A stretch of 64,000 nt of DNA from Omphiscola glabra (GCA_964017045.1 OZ024806.1:8018488-8082487); one strand, 5' to 3'; positions 35,479-48,400 are shown, counted from the first letter of the stretch. The notes: a model not told the origin generated them from the letters alone. Numbers and translations are program-made.

Positions 35479-36138
35479 TTTGACTTTGTAATTTCTAGAA
35501 ATGTCAGTGACAATGAGGATTATAACCTGTATCTGGCAAGCTTTTTCCAGGTTGCAGCCGCATTTGTGAAAAGAAATGGCTATGCTATCTATCTGTATAG
35601 TAGCATACCAAACAAGACAGAGGGCATGAAAGCGTCTGTTTCTGCTCTTGATGAGGCCTTCCAACAAGAGGATAGCAACTATGTTTCTTACAAGGTTGCA
35701 ATATATATAAATGCAGACCTGTTTACCCTAAAACTCTTAAAATCGCAGAACATCATCACAAAATCATTCAATACATTATCTTAATAGTAAAAAATAAACA
35801 TACTGTATACCGGATATATAATGTATACATCTCAAAATCATTCATTGTACAACAAAATGGTAAGAGTAAACAGGTCTGTATATGTGTCAAGATTATATAA
35901 AAAGCTTTCTGATTTTTAGAAAGGAATTGAAACTAATTGGAATAAAAGCCAAAATCTTTTGTTGCAGCCAGTTGTAGTGCCTGTTAACAAGAAGAAGAAT
36001 CTGTTGCCTTCCAAAAGTATTGATGCTACAACTATTGTAACACACAATGATTGTTTCCTTCCACAGGTATTTGAGCACCAGGCAACTCCAGGGACTCAAG
36101 ATGTAACCAATGTTATAATTAACACAGCATTGATTTAA
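35479..36138 (+). CDS. Unrecognised spliced coding unit, 3' end only
   Basis: Two phase-0 exons can be read. The first, 35479-35694, follows a cttttcag acceptor, has 72 codons starting FDFVISRNVSDNEDYN, and ends at AAG before GTTGCA. The second, 35968-36138, follows a tttgttgcag acceptor and has 56 codons (PVVVPVNKKKNLLPSKSID ... VIINTALI) plus a TAA stop. A polyadenylation signal follows at 36193. The frame joins cleanly, but I found no start-methionine exon upstream and recognise no family. Further pyrimidine-rich cttttcag acceptors at about 36417, 36466 and 36577 suggest alternative 3' exons. It could be a lineage-specific gene, a pseudogene or a spliced non-coding RNA. Confidence 0.35.
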
Positions 36139-36192
36139 TATTTGTTGGGTATCATTACTTTAAATGTATAAACCTCTGACTTTTTCTTTTGG

Positions 36193-36198
36193 AATAAA
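36193..36198 (+). terminator. Possible polyadenylation signal AATAAA
   Basis: 55 bases after the stop of the unrecognised unit at 35479-36138. Confidence 0.4.
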
Positions 36199-37807
36199 GG
36201 AATACCGAATACCGGTACATTTAAAAAAATTATTTTACCCCTTTTTTTCTTTTCAAGTCATAATATTTTAAATTCTTCATCTCATACTGGCAAACGTTAA
36301 TATTATTAGTATTGGTTTAACATTTATTGTCTGTAATTTATTTACAAACTAAGTATGAACCATTTTGTCTATATTTGAATAATTTATTAACATTTCTATT
36401 TCTATATTTCTTTTCAGGACGTTATATTTGAATAATTTATTAATAACACATCTATATTTCTTTTCAGAGTCCCATCAATAAAGTAGTAGCACTGATTTAT
36501 TTCATGTAATTAGTTAATTGTATGGACCTTTGATTTAAAAAAAATGAATTTAACATTTTAATTATTTTTCTTTTCAGGGATTTTCAAATTCCCTACAGAA
36601 CATAAAATGACTATAACTAAAATATAAATTTGATTTGATGTTGTTGTTACTTTAAAATGAAATAGACCTGCAATTTTTGTGTTTTTCGTGTAAAAAAAAT
36701 AATACATTTGACCAAAAAAATATTTTTTTTACAGATATTTTTTCAATTTCTCTGCAAAAAGAATTTTTAAAATAAATATTTATTATATAATGTGAAACTT
36801 TTGTTGTTCATTTTGTTGTATATTGCATTGAGAATATCTACTGAAAATTTGGTTCCATTATCTTTGAAAATAAAAAAGTAATGGGTCAAAAAGTGAAAAA
36901 ATTTCAAAAGTGGGTCACAAGTTTTTTGGGTCGAATATATAGCTTATATAAGGGGCATAAAAATTTGACAAAAAAATTAATAACTCAAGTTATATAAAAG
37001 ATAGAAAGATGAAATTGGTGTTGTTATAAAGCTTATAGCTAACCCTTTAAAATGATGTATCATTCATGGCAATCGGACCATATTTAAATTTTGTGTCAAA
37101 GTACCTACTACCATGTTATACATATAGGGCCTAACTTATAAGTGTAATTTAATTTAAATTTAGATTTAATAGTTATAAATTATAATTATAAATAGGCCTA
37201 TATCGTAGTTATTATTTCTCACTTTCTTATCGATCATCTCATCTAATTGTTAATTAATATTGAATTGATGGCATTGACATACTATAACTGTATAGTAAGA
37301 GTAACATAAAACTATTCAAAGTCAAAGCCTCTTTATCCATAAGACATTTTTCTTCACAAATTTTGAAATAAATTAACACTACTATTACACTTACTAACTT
37401 TGACTTTGGAATAAGAAAGAGAAATTTTATGATTGGAGGAAAATGCTTAAACTTAAAAAGTTAAATGAAAGGAAAGGTTTTAAACATTTATTACGAAAGT
37501 AGGCCTTAATTAGGTTGTCGTGATTTTTTTTTGGTCAAGACACTGCATAATAATAATTGAATTATTTTTATTCTAATGACAATGATAATATCATGTAAAG
37601 GCCTATGAGACCAATCTCAACTGTCAGTAGTGGAAGATACATAAGTTTATAATTGTGACGTTAGCTTTTGACCTAAGAGATTTTTAGATTTTATTACCTT
37701 TTTATTTTAAAATGCAAATCTAAATTACCGGTATATTAATAAATCATAAACTGTTAAGTTCTCAGAGATGTTGCATACCTGAACAGTCAGTGACTAGAAG
37801 CCAGACC
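36199..37807. other. AT-rich DNA upstream of the transporter; no gene seen
   Basis: Includes a roughly 50-bp tandem duplication around atttgaataatttattaa (36375-36470). No TATA box or other promoter element of the transporter gene could be assigned. Confidence 0.45.
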
Positions 37808-40800
37808 ATGGCAAGCAAACAACGCTCTGATCAGATAGATACAAGAGATACACAACCCTTGCTAAGAGAAATTACTGAAAGAAATGGGTTTCCCAATGGT
37901 TAGCTGCTTCATTTTAAAATTGAATTTGTGTGCACAGATAAATAATTGCATGCTCTCCTTAACCTCATCCAGATTATCAAAGGTTGTCAATTACAATCAT
38001 AAGATATATTATGTTATCTCCCAGATTTTTAACCAAAATGTGTCAAGATTCTCAGAGACTTTGTAAAAATGGGTATTTCCTTAGTAATCTTTAAAGTTGA
38101 ATGGAACAAAAAAACTTCATTTTTTTCCATTTCAGTTTTTTTTTACAGTTACCATCAAATTTTGTTGCCTTTTCAATTCTTGAAACTTTCTTTTATAAAT
38201 TTGAGTTTTCCATTTTTCTATTATAAGCATAATTTCAGTTTCACTTGAGTGCCTTATCTTCTTATCTTAATGCATAGTTTTACACCAAATGGTTTTATTC
38301 TCAAGATGTGCTGTAAGTTGACTGGCTGAAAATTACATTTTAAGTATTGTATTAACTGGTATATATTTTTAATATCAGAACTTAAAAATGTGAACTGTGT
38401 CTCTTACCCCCCCCCCCCCCCCCTTTTTCCTAAGTTACATACCATGAAACCCGCTTTGATATTTCCAAGTTTCAATATTTAAAAATGGGGTAGGCCTAGT
38501 ATTGTAATTATAGCCCCTATTTGAAATAAGTTATATTACTATATTACATTCTTTTTAAAAAGTCAGGACATTTGGTTTAATGATAAATAAAATCATTGAT
38601 TGCTGATAACATTTAATATGCTTCCCAACTTTTTAGTGTACAAACATATTTTTTTACTATATATCTCAGAGTCTGATGAAACCCCTGGGAATGGTAAATG
38701 GTGGCGTGAAGTACGGCCATACAGTACGTACGTCCTATTTGTCCTTCTCCTGGCCTACCTCTTCAATCAACTGGACCGATACATGCTGGCCATCACAATT
38801 ATCCCGCTGGCGCAAGAGCTCAAGTTCGGTGATCAGGGATGTGTGAGAAATGAATCTGTAAAGACATTTGACCATCATATTGCCTGTAATGGTACCCATG
38901 AAGATAGGTACTTACATATTGAACCTTTGAAGCAGAAGCATGTGTGGCCACTCAGGCTGTAAGGTTCTAAGGTCTAGCTTTTACTATTAGTGCTTTTTGG
39001 TTATTTTTTTCTGTGCTGAAGTCAAGTGCGGTGGTGTCATTATAACATTAGGCAATCCAAATAATTGAGCAGCGTACTATTTTAGTACATGGGAATGAAG
39101 TAGGGATGGGTTGTAAAAAAGTAAGACTTTCTCCAGTCAGGATTTTCAAAAGAAGGCTGGTGCAGAATTCCAATTTTGTGCCGATTTATTTTGCAGCAGC
39201 AGTAATATGTAGCCCCGACTTAACTCTCCACATTTCTTGATCTGTATGTGTCCAAATACGAACTTAAACATTGTAAACTTAGGGAGGAAATAAAAATCTA
39301 ACATGATGTGAGGACAGCAGTGGACATTTTGTATATGCAGTCTCTACCTACTGATATTTACACTACGTTTTGGATGTGCAAAAATTGCTATTTCTAGATG
39401 ACTGAGAAATAAGTATGACTTGGGTATGGTATTAGTATTATTATATATTTTCACTCATCTGGAATTGGGGGTAACCATTTTGCATCTGCAATCATTGTCG
39501 CATATAAATATTTTTATGTAACACTCTTTATATCACCTTTAGCTGCCTGGACATTTTAAGCCCTAACCATACATCTGCTTGCAAATGGGACTACAATGGT
39601 CAAGGCTGGGACTATCAGATCCTTGCTGGTCCAGTCTTCATCCTCATCTATACCTTTGCCGGGATATTCATCGGCTTTGCCGCTGACATTTACAACAGGA
39701 AGCTGATGCTGGCCTGCTGTCTGTCCTTCTGGTCGGCCATGACTTTTTTAACCGGATTCGTAACCGAGTACTGGCAGCTTGTGATACTTAGGTTTGGCTT
39801 GGGGCTCGGGTGAGTGACTTTTAACACAGGGCTCTTAATTCCACCAGGGCACAGACAAAGTCACTGTAAACTGGTGTTGTTCATGACATTAAAATATAGG
39901 CTACACATTTCAATAAAGATATTCTTGGTAAAAAAATCAACAGCTTCAATAAAACAGATGTTTCTCTTATCCCAACACAGAGATGGGTAGGAGAGTGAAG
40001 AAAGGAGAAGGAAAAAAAAATAATTTAAGTTTCTTAGTTTAAAAACAAATGGTCTTGTTTTCTTTATATTTGTTGTATCCAACAATTACAATAATGTATT
40101 TTTTCAAGTCCGTTAAAAAAAAAAATCAAAACAAATGTATTTTTAAAATATGCAATCATCAGCAATGCTTGTGAATGATTGATATTTTATTTTGGTTTTG
40201 AAAAAAAATAAAGTGGGTTCGGGAATGGGATTGAACTATATTACTCCATTATTAAATGTTATAGAATACAATTATATGAGATTGTTATTTTTATCCATGG
40301 CGCCTGCAGGGAAGCTGGTTGCACACCATTTGCAGCATCTCTGATAGCTGATTACTTCACACAGACGATGCGTGGCTCAGCCATGGGCGTGTATAACTTT
40401 GGCATCTACTTTGGCTACGGCCTGTCCTATGCCCTGGGCAACTTCATAACCATTGCCAACATTAATGGGCAGGTAATGTAACATCTTACAGCTGTTACTG
40501 ATAAGAAAATCTTTACAGTGGGCAAAGCAGAGTATGTAAAGCAATACAGGAGGACTTGGTTCATTAAAAAAAAAAACATTATTTGCTTATGCAAATTGCT
40601 GAATCTGTATTAGAACATTAGAATTTTTTTCTTTCTTTTTTTTTCACCCAGGTTTTTATCTATTTATATAATATATAATGGCTGCACCTATTGGTACCCG
40701 GGTACCAGAAGTGAGAGGTTGGGATTAAAAAACTATTAAAAATATTGTTCTTGGGTTTGTAAGACAAAATGAGGTCTCAAATGAAACTAAAATAAACTAC

Positions 40801-43800
40801 CACAGTTGGCATCCGAGTAGCATTGAGTCTAATGGTACCTGGGTGCAAATGGCGGTGCTGCGTGTCTGGGTCCATTTTGACTAATGCTATTCGGTGGTAG
40901 TTTTTTTTAGTTAAACCGAAGAATTAAGTTTACAAACATATAGTACATTTAATTATCTTTCATTTGATATCTCATTTTGTCTTACAAACCCAACAATAAT
41001 ATTTTAAATCGTTTTTTAATCCCAACCTCTCAATTCTGGTACCCGGGTACCAATGGCCACTTTGTTACATAACACAAAGTCTATATTTTTACATTAACAA
41101 CCAAATGAAAATTCAGTCATGATCTGCTATAGTTATCATTGCCTTCTGTCTCCCTTTAGGGCTGGCGCTGGGCTTTTATTATTCCGGGAATACCCGGCGT
41201 TCTTCTTGGTATTTTAATTGCTGTAACATTACGCGAGCCTGAGCGAAGCACCAAGCAAGGGAAGAAGCAGCTTGAAGACTCCATAACTACTCCACGAGTC
41301 CATCAGGCTAAAATCCCTTGGACTACTAGACTCTGGAGGATTGTTCAGACTTTCCTAAGCCCTTCATTGTTTTTGCTTTGCTTGGCAGGTTCTATAAGGA
41401 ATGCAGGTAAATCATCAAAATAGTCACTTAAATTTTTTCGGGTAGTGGTATTCAACTTTTTGAGCAGTTAAATGCTGGTTTAATTTGTGTGGCATTACTA
41501 TAATGTTTTTTGACAAATAATGAATGTAAATTTTTTTAAAAATCTGTGGGAATTATGGCCATATGAATGGCAGAATTGTTAATAATTATTTGGATCTGTT
41601 TGTGCTGGTTGTTAAAATCATATTTTTTTCGGTTAAATATGTCCAAATAAAATTGTCCCATACTTGGTGATATGTGACAATGTAACAATGTGTTTATAGC
41701 TTTTTAATTGAAGTAATTTGGAGTCAACGGTGGTCCAGGGAAGGGGGCGTGGTGGGGGGGGGGGGTTGGCTGGGAGCAGATATGTGTTGAGTTTGTAGAT
41801 GTTACAAATAATTTTCTTAGTCCTTTAGTACAGGGGTTGGCAACTCTCGTGGTCGTATTGAGCCAAAGTAAGCTTTATAATTCATCGAGTATTCTAACAA
41901 GTCTATAAGCCTACTAGTTTTTCATCAGGTGTGGCTGGTTCACTGTCCCTCAGACTCTTGGGGGCTGGTCCACTGTCTCCCTTTCGACACGGTTGGGGGC
42001 TGGACTATCATCCAAAATAATATGAATGAATTCCTATGCCCACTGCACATATTTGATATATAGGGAAATAAAACATCAAGAAAAAAACAATATTTAAAAT
42101 AAAGAGCAATTTTAAACAACATGTATGTCAATGAGATGTATGGGCCTGCATCTGACTAGATAGAAGATCAATGTCCATTTCTATATTTATCACTGCTACC
42201 AAGGTACACATATAATGGCCAGGTGGGCTGGGTTAAAGGCACCTTTTGCAGGCCAGATCTGGCCTGCAGGCCATAGTTTGAGGAACTCTTGTCTACAATA
42301 CAAAACTCATCTTTTATTTTTTTTTTGGTTGGTATTTCACATTCAGATGTTAATATCTCTGCCGTAGGTTGTGACTCCTGCTTTTTAAATAACCTTTCAA
42401 TGTTTGTTTTTGCTTGTACAGGCGGATATGTTTGGGCCTACAATACTCAGCCTTACTTTGAGGCTTCCAATGTTTCCAAAGAGACCGTTGGTTCCTACAT
42501 GTCTTGGATCCCATTGGTTGGAGGCAGTTTAGGGGTCCTCTTTGGGGGTTTCATCTCCGACAGAGTCGTAAAGAGACGGGGGCTTTATGCAAGGATACTC
42601 GTTCTTGTTGTTAGCCAGGTAGGTGACCCTAGTGTGTATTTGATTCATTGGCTTTACTGAATACAGTTTTTGATAAACTAGACCTAAAGTTAGTCAAGGT
42701 TTCCAGCCATTTGTTTGTTGTTTTTTTGGTTAAATAAGTACATCTCATTATTTGATTCATTGGCTTTACTGAATACAGTTTTTGACAAACTAAACCTAAA
42801 GTTAGTGAAGGCTACCCACTCCCAGCCATTTGTTGTTGTTTTTTTGGTTAATAAATAAGTACATCTCCTCATGCTCTTTAGTTTCTGGCTGCTCCGTTTG
42901 CTGCTGGTGCCCTGTTCCTGGATGTACCATATGCTTTCATCAGTCTTATCCCTGCCAATGTCTTGGGTAAGTATTTGTTCATGTGGTGAATATCAATGGT
43001 TTTAACATGTAGCTACTGTATTTTTTTACATATAAATATAAGGTACATATTTAGGCCGCCTTGTGGGACATTGGTAATGTATCTGCCTCATAAGCAAACA
43101 CTCATCAAACAGCAGATTTGAATTTGTCCAGGGGTCGTCCCTAAACGATGGGCAATTGTGCGTGGATAGGAGGGCAATTGTGCGTGGAGAGGAGGGCAAT
43201 TGTGCATGGAGAGGAGGGCTATTGTGCATGGAGAGGAGGGCAATTGTGCATGGAGAGGAGGGCAATTGTGGGTGGAGAGGTCAATTGTGCATGGAGAGGA
43301 GGGCAATTGTGCATGGAGAGGAGGTCAATCCCGGGTAACATTCCTCAACCAACGAGGTCAGGAGCCAACTAACATGGTGGTTGACCGTACATTGCCTGTT
43401 TAATCTCTTTCTTCACATAAATAAAAATAAATATAAGTTTAACTAAAATATAGAGTTCACATATACCATACAGTTATACATATGTCATACAGGTAAACAA
43501 AAAGAAACATTTATTTTAATTGATGCGAATAAATAGAAATTTTGTTGATCATATTGCAGACATTTATTTTCAGCTTATTCAATAAAAAACACAGGTCAGA
43601 GATTAAACATTCGGGTTAAGATAACAATTCTTAAAATTGGCAGTTTTAAAGTAAAAGATTGTTAAAGTATCCTGTGTGGTCGCACCCAACTTCTCCAATA
43701 ATTAAGTTTAAAATTAATTTTCAATTTTCCAAAAAGCCGTGAAAGCATGATGGAAAAACACATTGCTTTAAGTTAGAAAACCCAAGAAAATTAAATTTCA

Positions 43801-46306
43801 CCATCCTAGTCACATCGTGGATTAGCCAGTTGGAAGGTCGTGGATCAGCCAGGTTGGGGGAGGTGTAAGATTATGGATTGTAATGAATTGATTAAATTTA
43901 AGTCCGGCAAACACTTAATTCATGGTGCAAGATTGGGAAGAAATTAATAAAATCCCAATTAGATTTCCATACATTTCCTCATATTTACCTTATGTTACAT
44001 TTGATTAGGAACCAGCCAGGAGGAATTTAGTTGTTCAAAACATCCTAATCCTAATTCTTTTAGAAGAATTGAATTAGTCTAATTCATTGAAGAGACACAT
44101 TTTTAACACCAGAGAATTGAATGCGGTGCAAAGACTACGATTTTTTCTTGAACCATACATTTTATGTAATCACACAAATTTAATTATAAATTTTACCTAA
44201 TTCATCACAGTAATGTAAATATTCTTACTTAATGTTGAACAACTTTTTTTTAATAATCACACTTGACAAATTAATTTTTTTAAGCATTATTTCAAAATTA
44301 AACAGGTGAGATGTGGGTTGGCGTGACCCTTGCTGTTGTTGTCGAGCTAGTCCCCAGCCACATGCGGACGTCGGCGGTCGCTTTTTATTTGTTTATCATA
44401 TCAAACATTGGGGGCAATGTGCCTCTCCTTGTGCCCCTAATCGGAAAATCATTTGAAAATAGTGGCTACACAAAGACTGAATCTCTCAGAGGTTAGTAGG
44501 TAACTTTTAATGTCATAAACACATCAGGGTATGCCATCTTCCCTGGCCCTGACCTAGTCTTATGGGGAAATTATATAAACGTATTGCTACCGGTACTTTA
44601 TATTTTTTATTAAATTTATGATTATTTATTTAATGTTTACATTTCAAATTTTTTCATTTTAATTGTTTGATGTAATTTCAAAAAAATGTAATAATTATGA
44701 AGCAATGCAAAAAGGAAAATATGAACAGTATTTTGTACATAAATGAAACAATTCACAAATATAGAAGAGAAGAAGAGTAATGTTTTGTAGATAAATGAAC
44801 AATTCACAAATAATTTTTTTTCAATTGAGTCAACAAGTTTTTGCTCTGAATGATATTTGTTAGTTAATGCATGAGTCATAATGAGACTAGAAGGCATATT
44901 GAGGTTTGGTATAAACGAATGTGATTTAGTGGGAATTCTTTGTGTGTTTATCACATCTTAGTTTTTTTTGGTATGATTGCACCTAAAGTGCCCAGGACCA
45001 TGTATTGCACAGTTGTCATTTTTGTGTAGAATTTTAAAGAAAATTTAATTAGGTCAACTTCTGGTTAATATCTTTATAAGCACCCGAAGAAGATAGAAAT
45101 AAGCACACTTCATTTTAGCTCTCTCAGGTAATAAGTGTCCAAGATTGTTTTTTTTATTACGGTTAAAACAATGTTGTGGCCCATTTTTTGCTGCAGAAGA
45201 CCACTTCAATTAATCAGTCATTTGTCTAGTAGATAAGAATAATCTTAAAAACAACAGATATTAATGGGTTTTTTAAAAACCCATCTTCCATTAAATTTTT
45301 TATGTGTTAAGCGGTGTGGAGGTTACAGATATAGGAAGAATGATGCATGAGAACGTTTGATATGATTTAGTCATTTATGTGGAATCTTGTCCAGTTTGAG
45401 CCAATATACTGTTTGAGATTTACAAAGATTGTGGCTGCTATCGTTTATTGTTCTGGACATGGCACACTGTCATTTATAGAGTAGCATTTCCATAATCCAA
45501 GACAGTGATGTAAATAGGGGGTAGGCAATTACATGGTGACTGGTCGACATGGTGACTGATAATTTTAACCTGGGGGGGGGGGGGGGGGGGGGATTTGATT
45601 CTCAAGGTTTCTTTTAGTTTTAGTACCTATTTGAAAAATAATAAAAATTGCTGGCTCCTGAGAATGAGAAACAGGGGTTCTAAATTATGCTTGTTTTTTG
45701 CCTACCCCTGGATGTAAATAATGATTTGATTGAGGTCATGACAGTGTAGAGCAGCGGTTCTCAACCTTTTTTATGCCGCGACCCCTTAATAGAGTTCCTC
45801 ATGGTGTGGCGACCCCCAAACACAAAATTATTTCCGTTGATACTTTATAACTGTGGAGTGTATGTGTTTTCAGATGGTCTTAGGCGACCCCTGTGAAAAG
45901 GTGTAGCGACCCCCAAAGGGGTCGCGACCCACAGGTTGAGAACCGCTGGTGTAGAGGATGTTACATCAGGCTGGCAGGGTCTTCTGAATTTGAATATCCT
46001 AGTTTATTGTTTAAAATGCTACTATTCAAAAGTAGGCATACTGTTTGTTTAAAAGTAGGCATACTGTTTGTTTGAAAGTAGGTCTACTGTTTGAATGTAT
46101 TTTGTGCAACATGTTTCTCTTTCATTCAGTACTGTTATAAAGCACCTTATTAGACCTACATCTCATTATATTCCACAGGTGCCCTGTACATCCTCTACCC
46201 TGGCCTATACATTGCTGGCGGTCTCCTGTTCCTGCTGACCATGTTTGTGGTCAAGAGAGACCAGCGGCGGGCCCAGATGGAGGTTGTCAACATGGAGGAC
46301 CCCTGA
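37808..46306 (+). CDS. Spinster-like major facilitator transporter, 533 aa, 9 exons
   Basis: Exons: 37808-37898, 38670-38907, 39543-39809, 40310-40472, 41160-41406, 42422-42618, 42882-42966, 44306-44491, 46179-46306. All have GT donors and AG acceptors, and the phases close to 1602 bases. The start is the first ATG in a short upstream leader. Transmembrane segment 1 ends in LAYLFNQLDRYMLA, matching the NxxDR signature of Spinster proteins. MFS motif A appears twice, as GFAADIYNRK (residues 154-163) and GGFISDRVVKRRG (377-389). RFGLGLGEAGCTPFAA (about 193-208) is the Spinster-type GxGEA segment. The N-terminal tail holds DTQPLL (14-19), a [DE]xxxL[LI] endosome/lysosome sorting motif. Length is close to vertebrate SPNS1. 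Family members move lysolipids or sphingosine-1-phosphate; the substrate here is unknown. Confidence 0.88.
40690..41054. mobile_element. Fold-back MITE with GGTACCCGGGTACC ends
   Basis: The ends ATTGGTACCCGGGTACC / GGTACCCGGGTACCAAT are inverted. The homology continues inward through gagaggttgggattaaaaa, giving arms of roughly 90 bases. It lies in intron 4 of the transporter; the sister copy is at 58524-58938. Confidence 0.8.
41831..42292. mobile_element. Possible hAT-type MITE, decayed
   Basis: Begins CAGGGGTTGGCAACTC and ends near gtttgaggaactcttg. An internal ccagatctggcctgcaggcc suits hAT MITEs of this type, but the inverted ends are diverged and no clear target duplication was found. 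Confidence 0.4.
43053..43140 (+). mobile_element. tRNA-Met-like SINE head
   Basis: The segment mimics a tRNA: an A-box-like tgtgggacattggtaatg, an anticodon-arm-like ctgcctcataagca (CAT loop) and a B-box-like gatttgaatttg in the right order. It is too mutated to be a functional tRNA gene. The rest of the SINE is replaced or followed by the 22-bp array. Confidence 0.45.
43150..43330. repeat. 22-bp minisatellite, about 8 copies
   Basis: Units contain gggcaattgtgcatggagag. It starts directly after the tRNA-like segment, in intron 7 of the transporter. Stop-free frames on both strands are a consequence of the repeat. Confidence 0.93.
45752..45948. mobile_element. SPIN-like hAT MITE with perfect target duplication
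   Basis: A 197-bp element with inverted ends CAGCGGTTCTCAACCTT / GGTTGAGAACCGCTG and the perfect 8-bp duplication gtgtagag at 45744-45751 and 45949-45956. Interior words ttaggcgacccctgtgaaaa and gggtcgcgacccacagg match the SPIN family. It is in intron 8 of the transporter. Confidence 0.92.
46028..46090. repeat. Three tandem copies of a ~22-bp unit
   Basis: Units aaaagtaggcatactgtttg in intron 8 of the transporter. Confidence 0.85.
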
Positions 46307-46389
46307 GAGATTACTTAATTTTTTGTTTTTGTATCGGAATATATGTAGAGAGACAGGTAAAGGAAATACAAATGCTTTTTAAAACTGTT

Positions 46390-46395
46390 CAATAA
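46390..46395 (+). terminator. Polyadenylation signal AATAAA of the transporter
   Basis: 84 bases after the stop codon at 46304-46306; a second AATAAA-like word occurs near 47271 in case of a longer 3'UTR. Confidence 0.6.
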
Positions 46396-46495
46396 ATACT
46401 TTTGAGAAGCATTTGTCAAAATTAGAACTTTGTTTACTTCTTCTGCTTTGGCTACAAAAATAATTTAATTTAAAGCAAAGAAATTCCAAAGATTA

Positions 46496-46845
46496 TGTTT
46501 ATTATTAGTGGTGGTTTTATATAGCGTGGTACCCCAGCCTAGGGCTGGGCTCACCACTCTGTACATACAATTCAACAAACATAATCATGACCTTAAAAAA
46601 TTAATTAACATACCGGTACATTAATTAAATAAAACAAAACAAATCTATCTTTGCTCCACCCATTCAAAGAACTATTTACATGTACAGCCATGGACGGCAC
46701 CCAGCAACATTGTTTATCGGTCGGTTGGGGGGGGGGGGATAGTAGAGTGTAAAGAGATGTGTTTTGAGTGCAGTTTTGAAGCCTGTGATGGTGGGTATAT
46801 TGCGGATGTGTAGCGGAAGAGAATTCCATTGTGTAATTCATTTTG
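46496..46845 (-). mobile_element. LINE 3'-end fragment
   Basis: Reads, on the minus strand, from a degenerate coding end through gggcaccc-type 3'UTR words to agcccagccctaggctgggg and a TAATAA-rich tail at about 46500. It is collinear with the LINE end at 52947-53680. A poly(G) run lies at 46727-46738. Confidence 0.65.
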
Positions 46846-48177
46846 ATTAGTTATTTTATGTCATGTATTTCTGGTAAAATATCTCAGTATCAATATTTGT
46901 ACTTATTTTTTTGCAGGTGTTGCAAAACAAATCTTGAAATGCGCTCATGGGAATTTCATTTTCTTTTCAACACCCCCGCACATTTGGAAGAGTTGAAATC
47001 CTGCAGCAAATTTCAATGACTTGATTTGTTACTGCCAGGGAAAGGTTGGGAACCACTGCTCTGCATGTGTGAATCTCATTCATTAGTCATGTGACTTTTT
47101 TGTTGACAAACATTTGTACATCGTCTCCTTGTAATATCTGAAGGCCCAATATCGTAACACATCCTGTTCATCAAAGATTTCTTTAGGCTGCTTTAGTTAA
47201 TTCCTTTTTCGAAAAGATGAGCAGCCCACTTTAAAAATAAAGGCTTTTGGTTATCATAATCTTATGTAATATTAAATAAATAGAGCTACAGATAGTACAG
47301 ATGGAACAATGCTATTGCTGGAGCTTTAGAAAAAAAAAATCCATAATGTATAGCTAACAATAGTTTGTTTTTATGATTTCTTTAAAATTTTTGGTTGTCA
47401 AGTTTTTGTGGTTTAATATATTGTATGATTTTATTTTCTAATATCTTTGGAAAACTTCTTTGTATTATTTTGTAAATTTACTAGAGTTTCCCCAAACATC
47501 ATTTTTTTCTTAGAAATCAAACCATATGCACATGAAAGAAGGATCGTTTTTTAAAAAATGTAATTTAACTGCAAATATTACTTATTACTTTATTTGACCA
47601 GCTCTGAACCCAGTGAAATAAAATCTAAAAACAATTTTTCTGTTTGCACTTCATCTTGTACTTGGTGGCTTAACGACAAAGCAAATTGAATCCATAAAAA
47701 TAATTGTTTCTATTAACAGCTTGTCAAACGATTATAAAGGCAAAAGGTGTTCCACACAACTATGCTAGCACAATCCTCAATGTTGTCTCTGCATTTACAA
47801 CTTGTACATTGTTGTAATAGAATCTCTCTTTTTTTTATATTTATAAAATCATCCCTGGAATTTCAGGAGCTTCGTTTCAATAGCCGTACATGAACTTTCA
47901 TATTTCATTCGCGTTGAACTTTCATATTTCATTTGTGTAATTTTTAGATTTTTTTTTTGCTGTGAGCTTTCATTAAACTGTTTTTCATTTGATTATCTTG
48001 AATATTTCAATTCATAATCTTGTAATTGTATATTTTATTGGTCTTGAGTAATGTATGGAGATCCGATTATTAAAAATAAAATGGAAAGAACAAATAAATC
48101 ACTGGAATATTGCGACAGGTTGAAAGGTGCATTTGTTTTGTATTATTTTCGAGTCCAATGTTGGGCTTAGACAAGAT
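46846..48177. other. Intergenic AT-rich DNA; no gene seen
   Basis: A likely hAT end fragment ggttgggaaccactgctc is at 47045-47062. No exon with support was found. Confidence 0.5.
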
Positions 48178-48400
48178 CAGTGTTTCCCAAAGTTTTGACA
48201 CCAGTGTACCCCTGTATATAGTGTTTCGTAAACCTGAGTTAACCCCCCTCTCCCCCCCCCCCCCCCCCCACTCGTTAAAAAAAATGCATATAGTTAAATT
48301 TTAATGACAAATACAAAAATATTTATTTTTACCTTTGCCTGGCGTACCCCCACCAAACTCTTCCCGTAACCCCAGGGGTACGCGTACCACACTTTAGGAA
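48178..48400. mobile_element. Probable hAT MITE, right end eroded by poly(C)
   Basis: Left end CAGTGTTTCCCAAAG, right end reading ccaggggtacgcgtaccaca then ctttaggaacccc, an imperfect inverse of the left (cagtgtacccctg). The right end merges into a C run of about 27 bases at 48401-48427, and another C run interrupts it at about 48257-48269. Confidence 0.55.

Noticed and set aside
43053..43140. Functional tRNA-Met gene
   Set aside because: Acceptor and T-arm pairing are lost; it fits a SINE head better.
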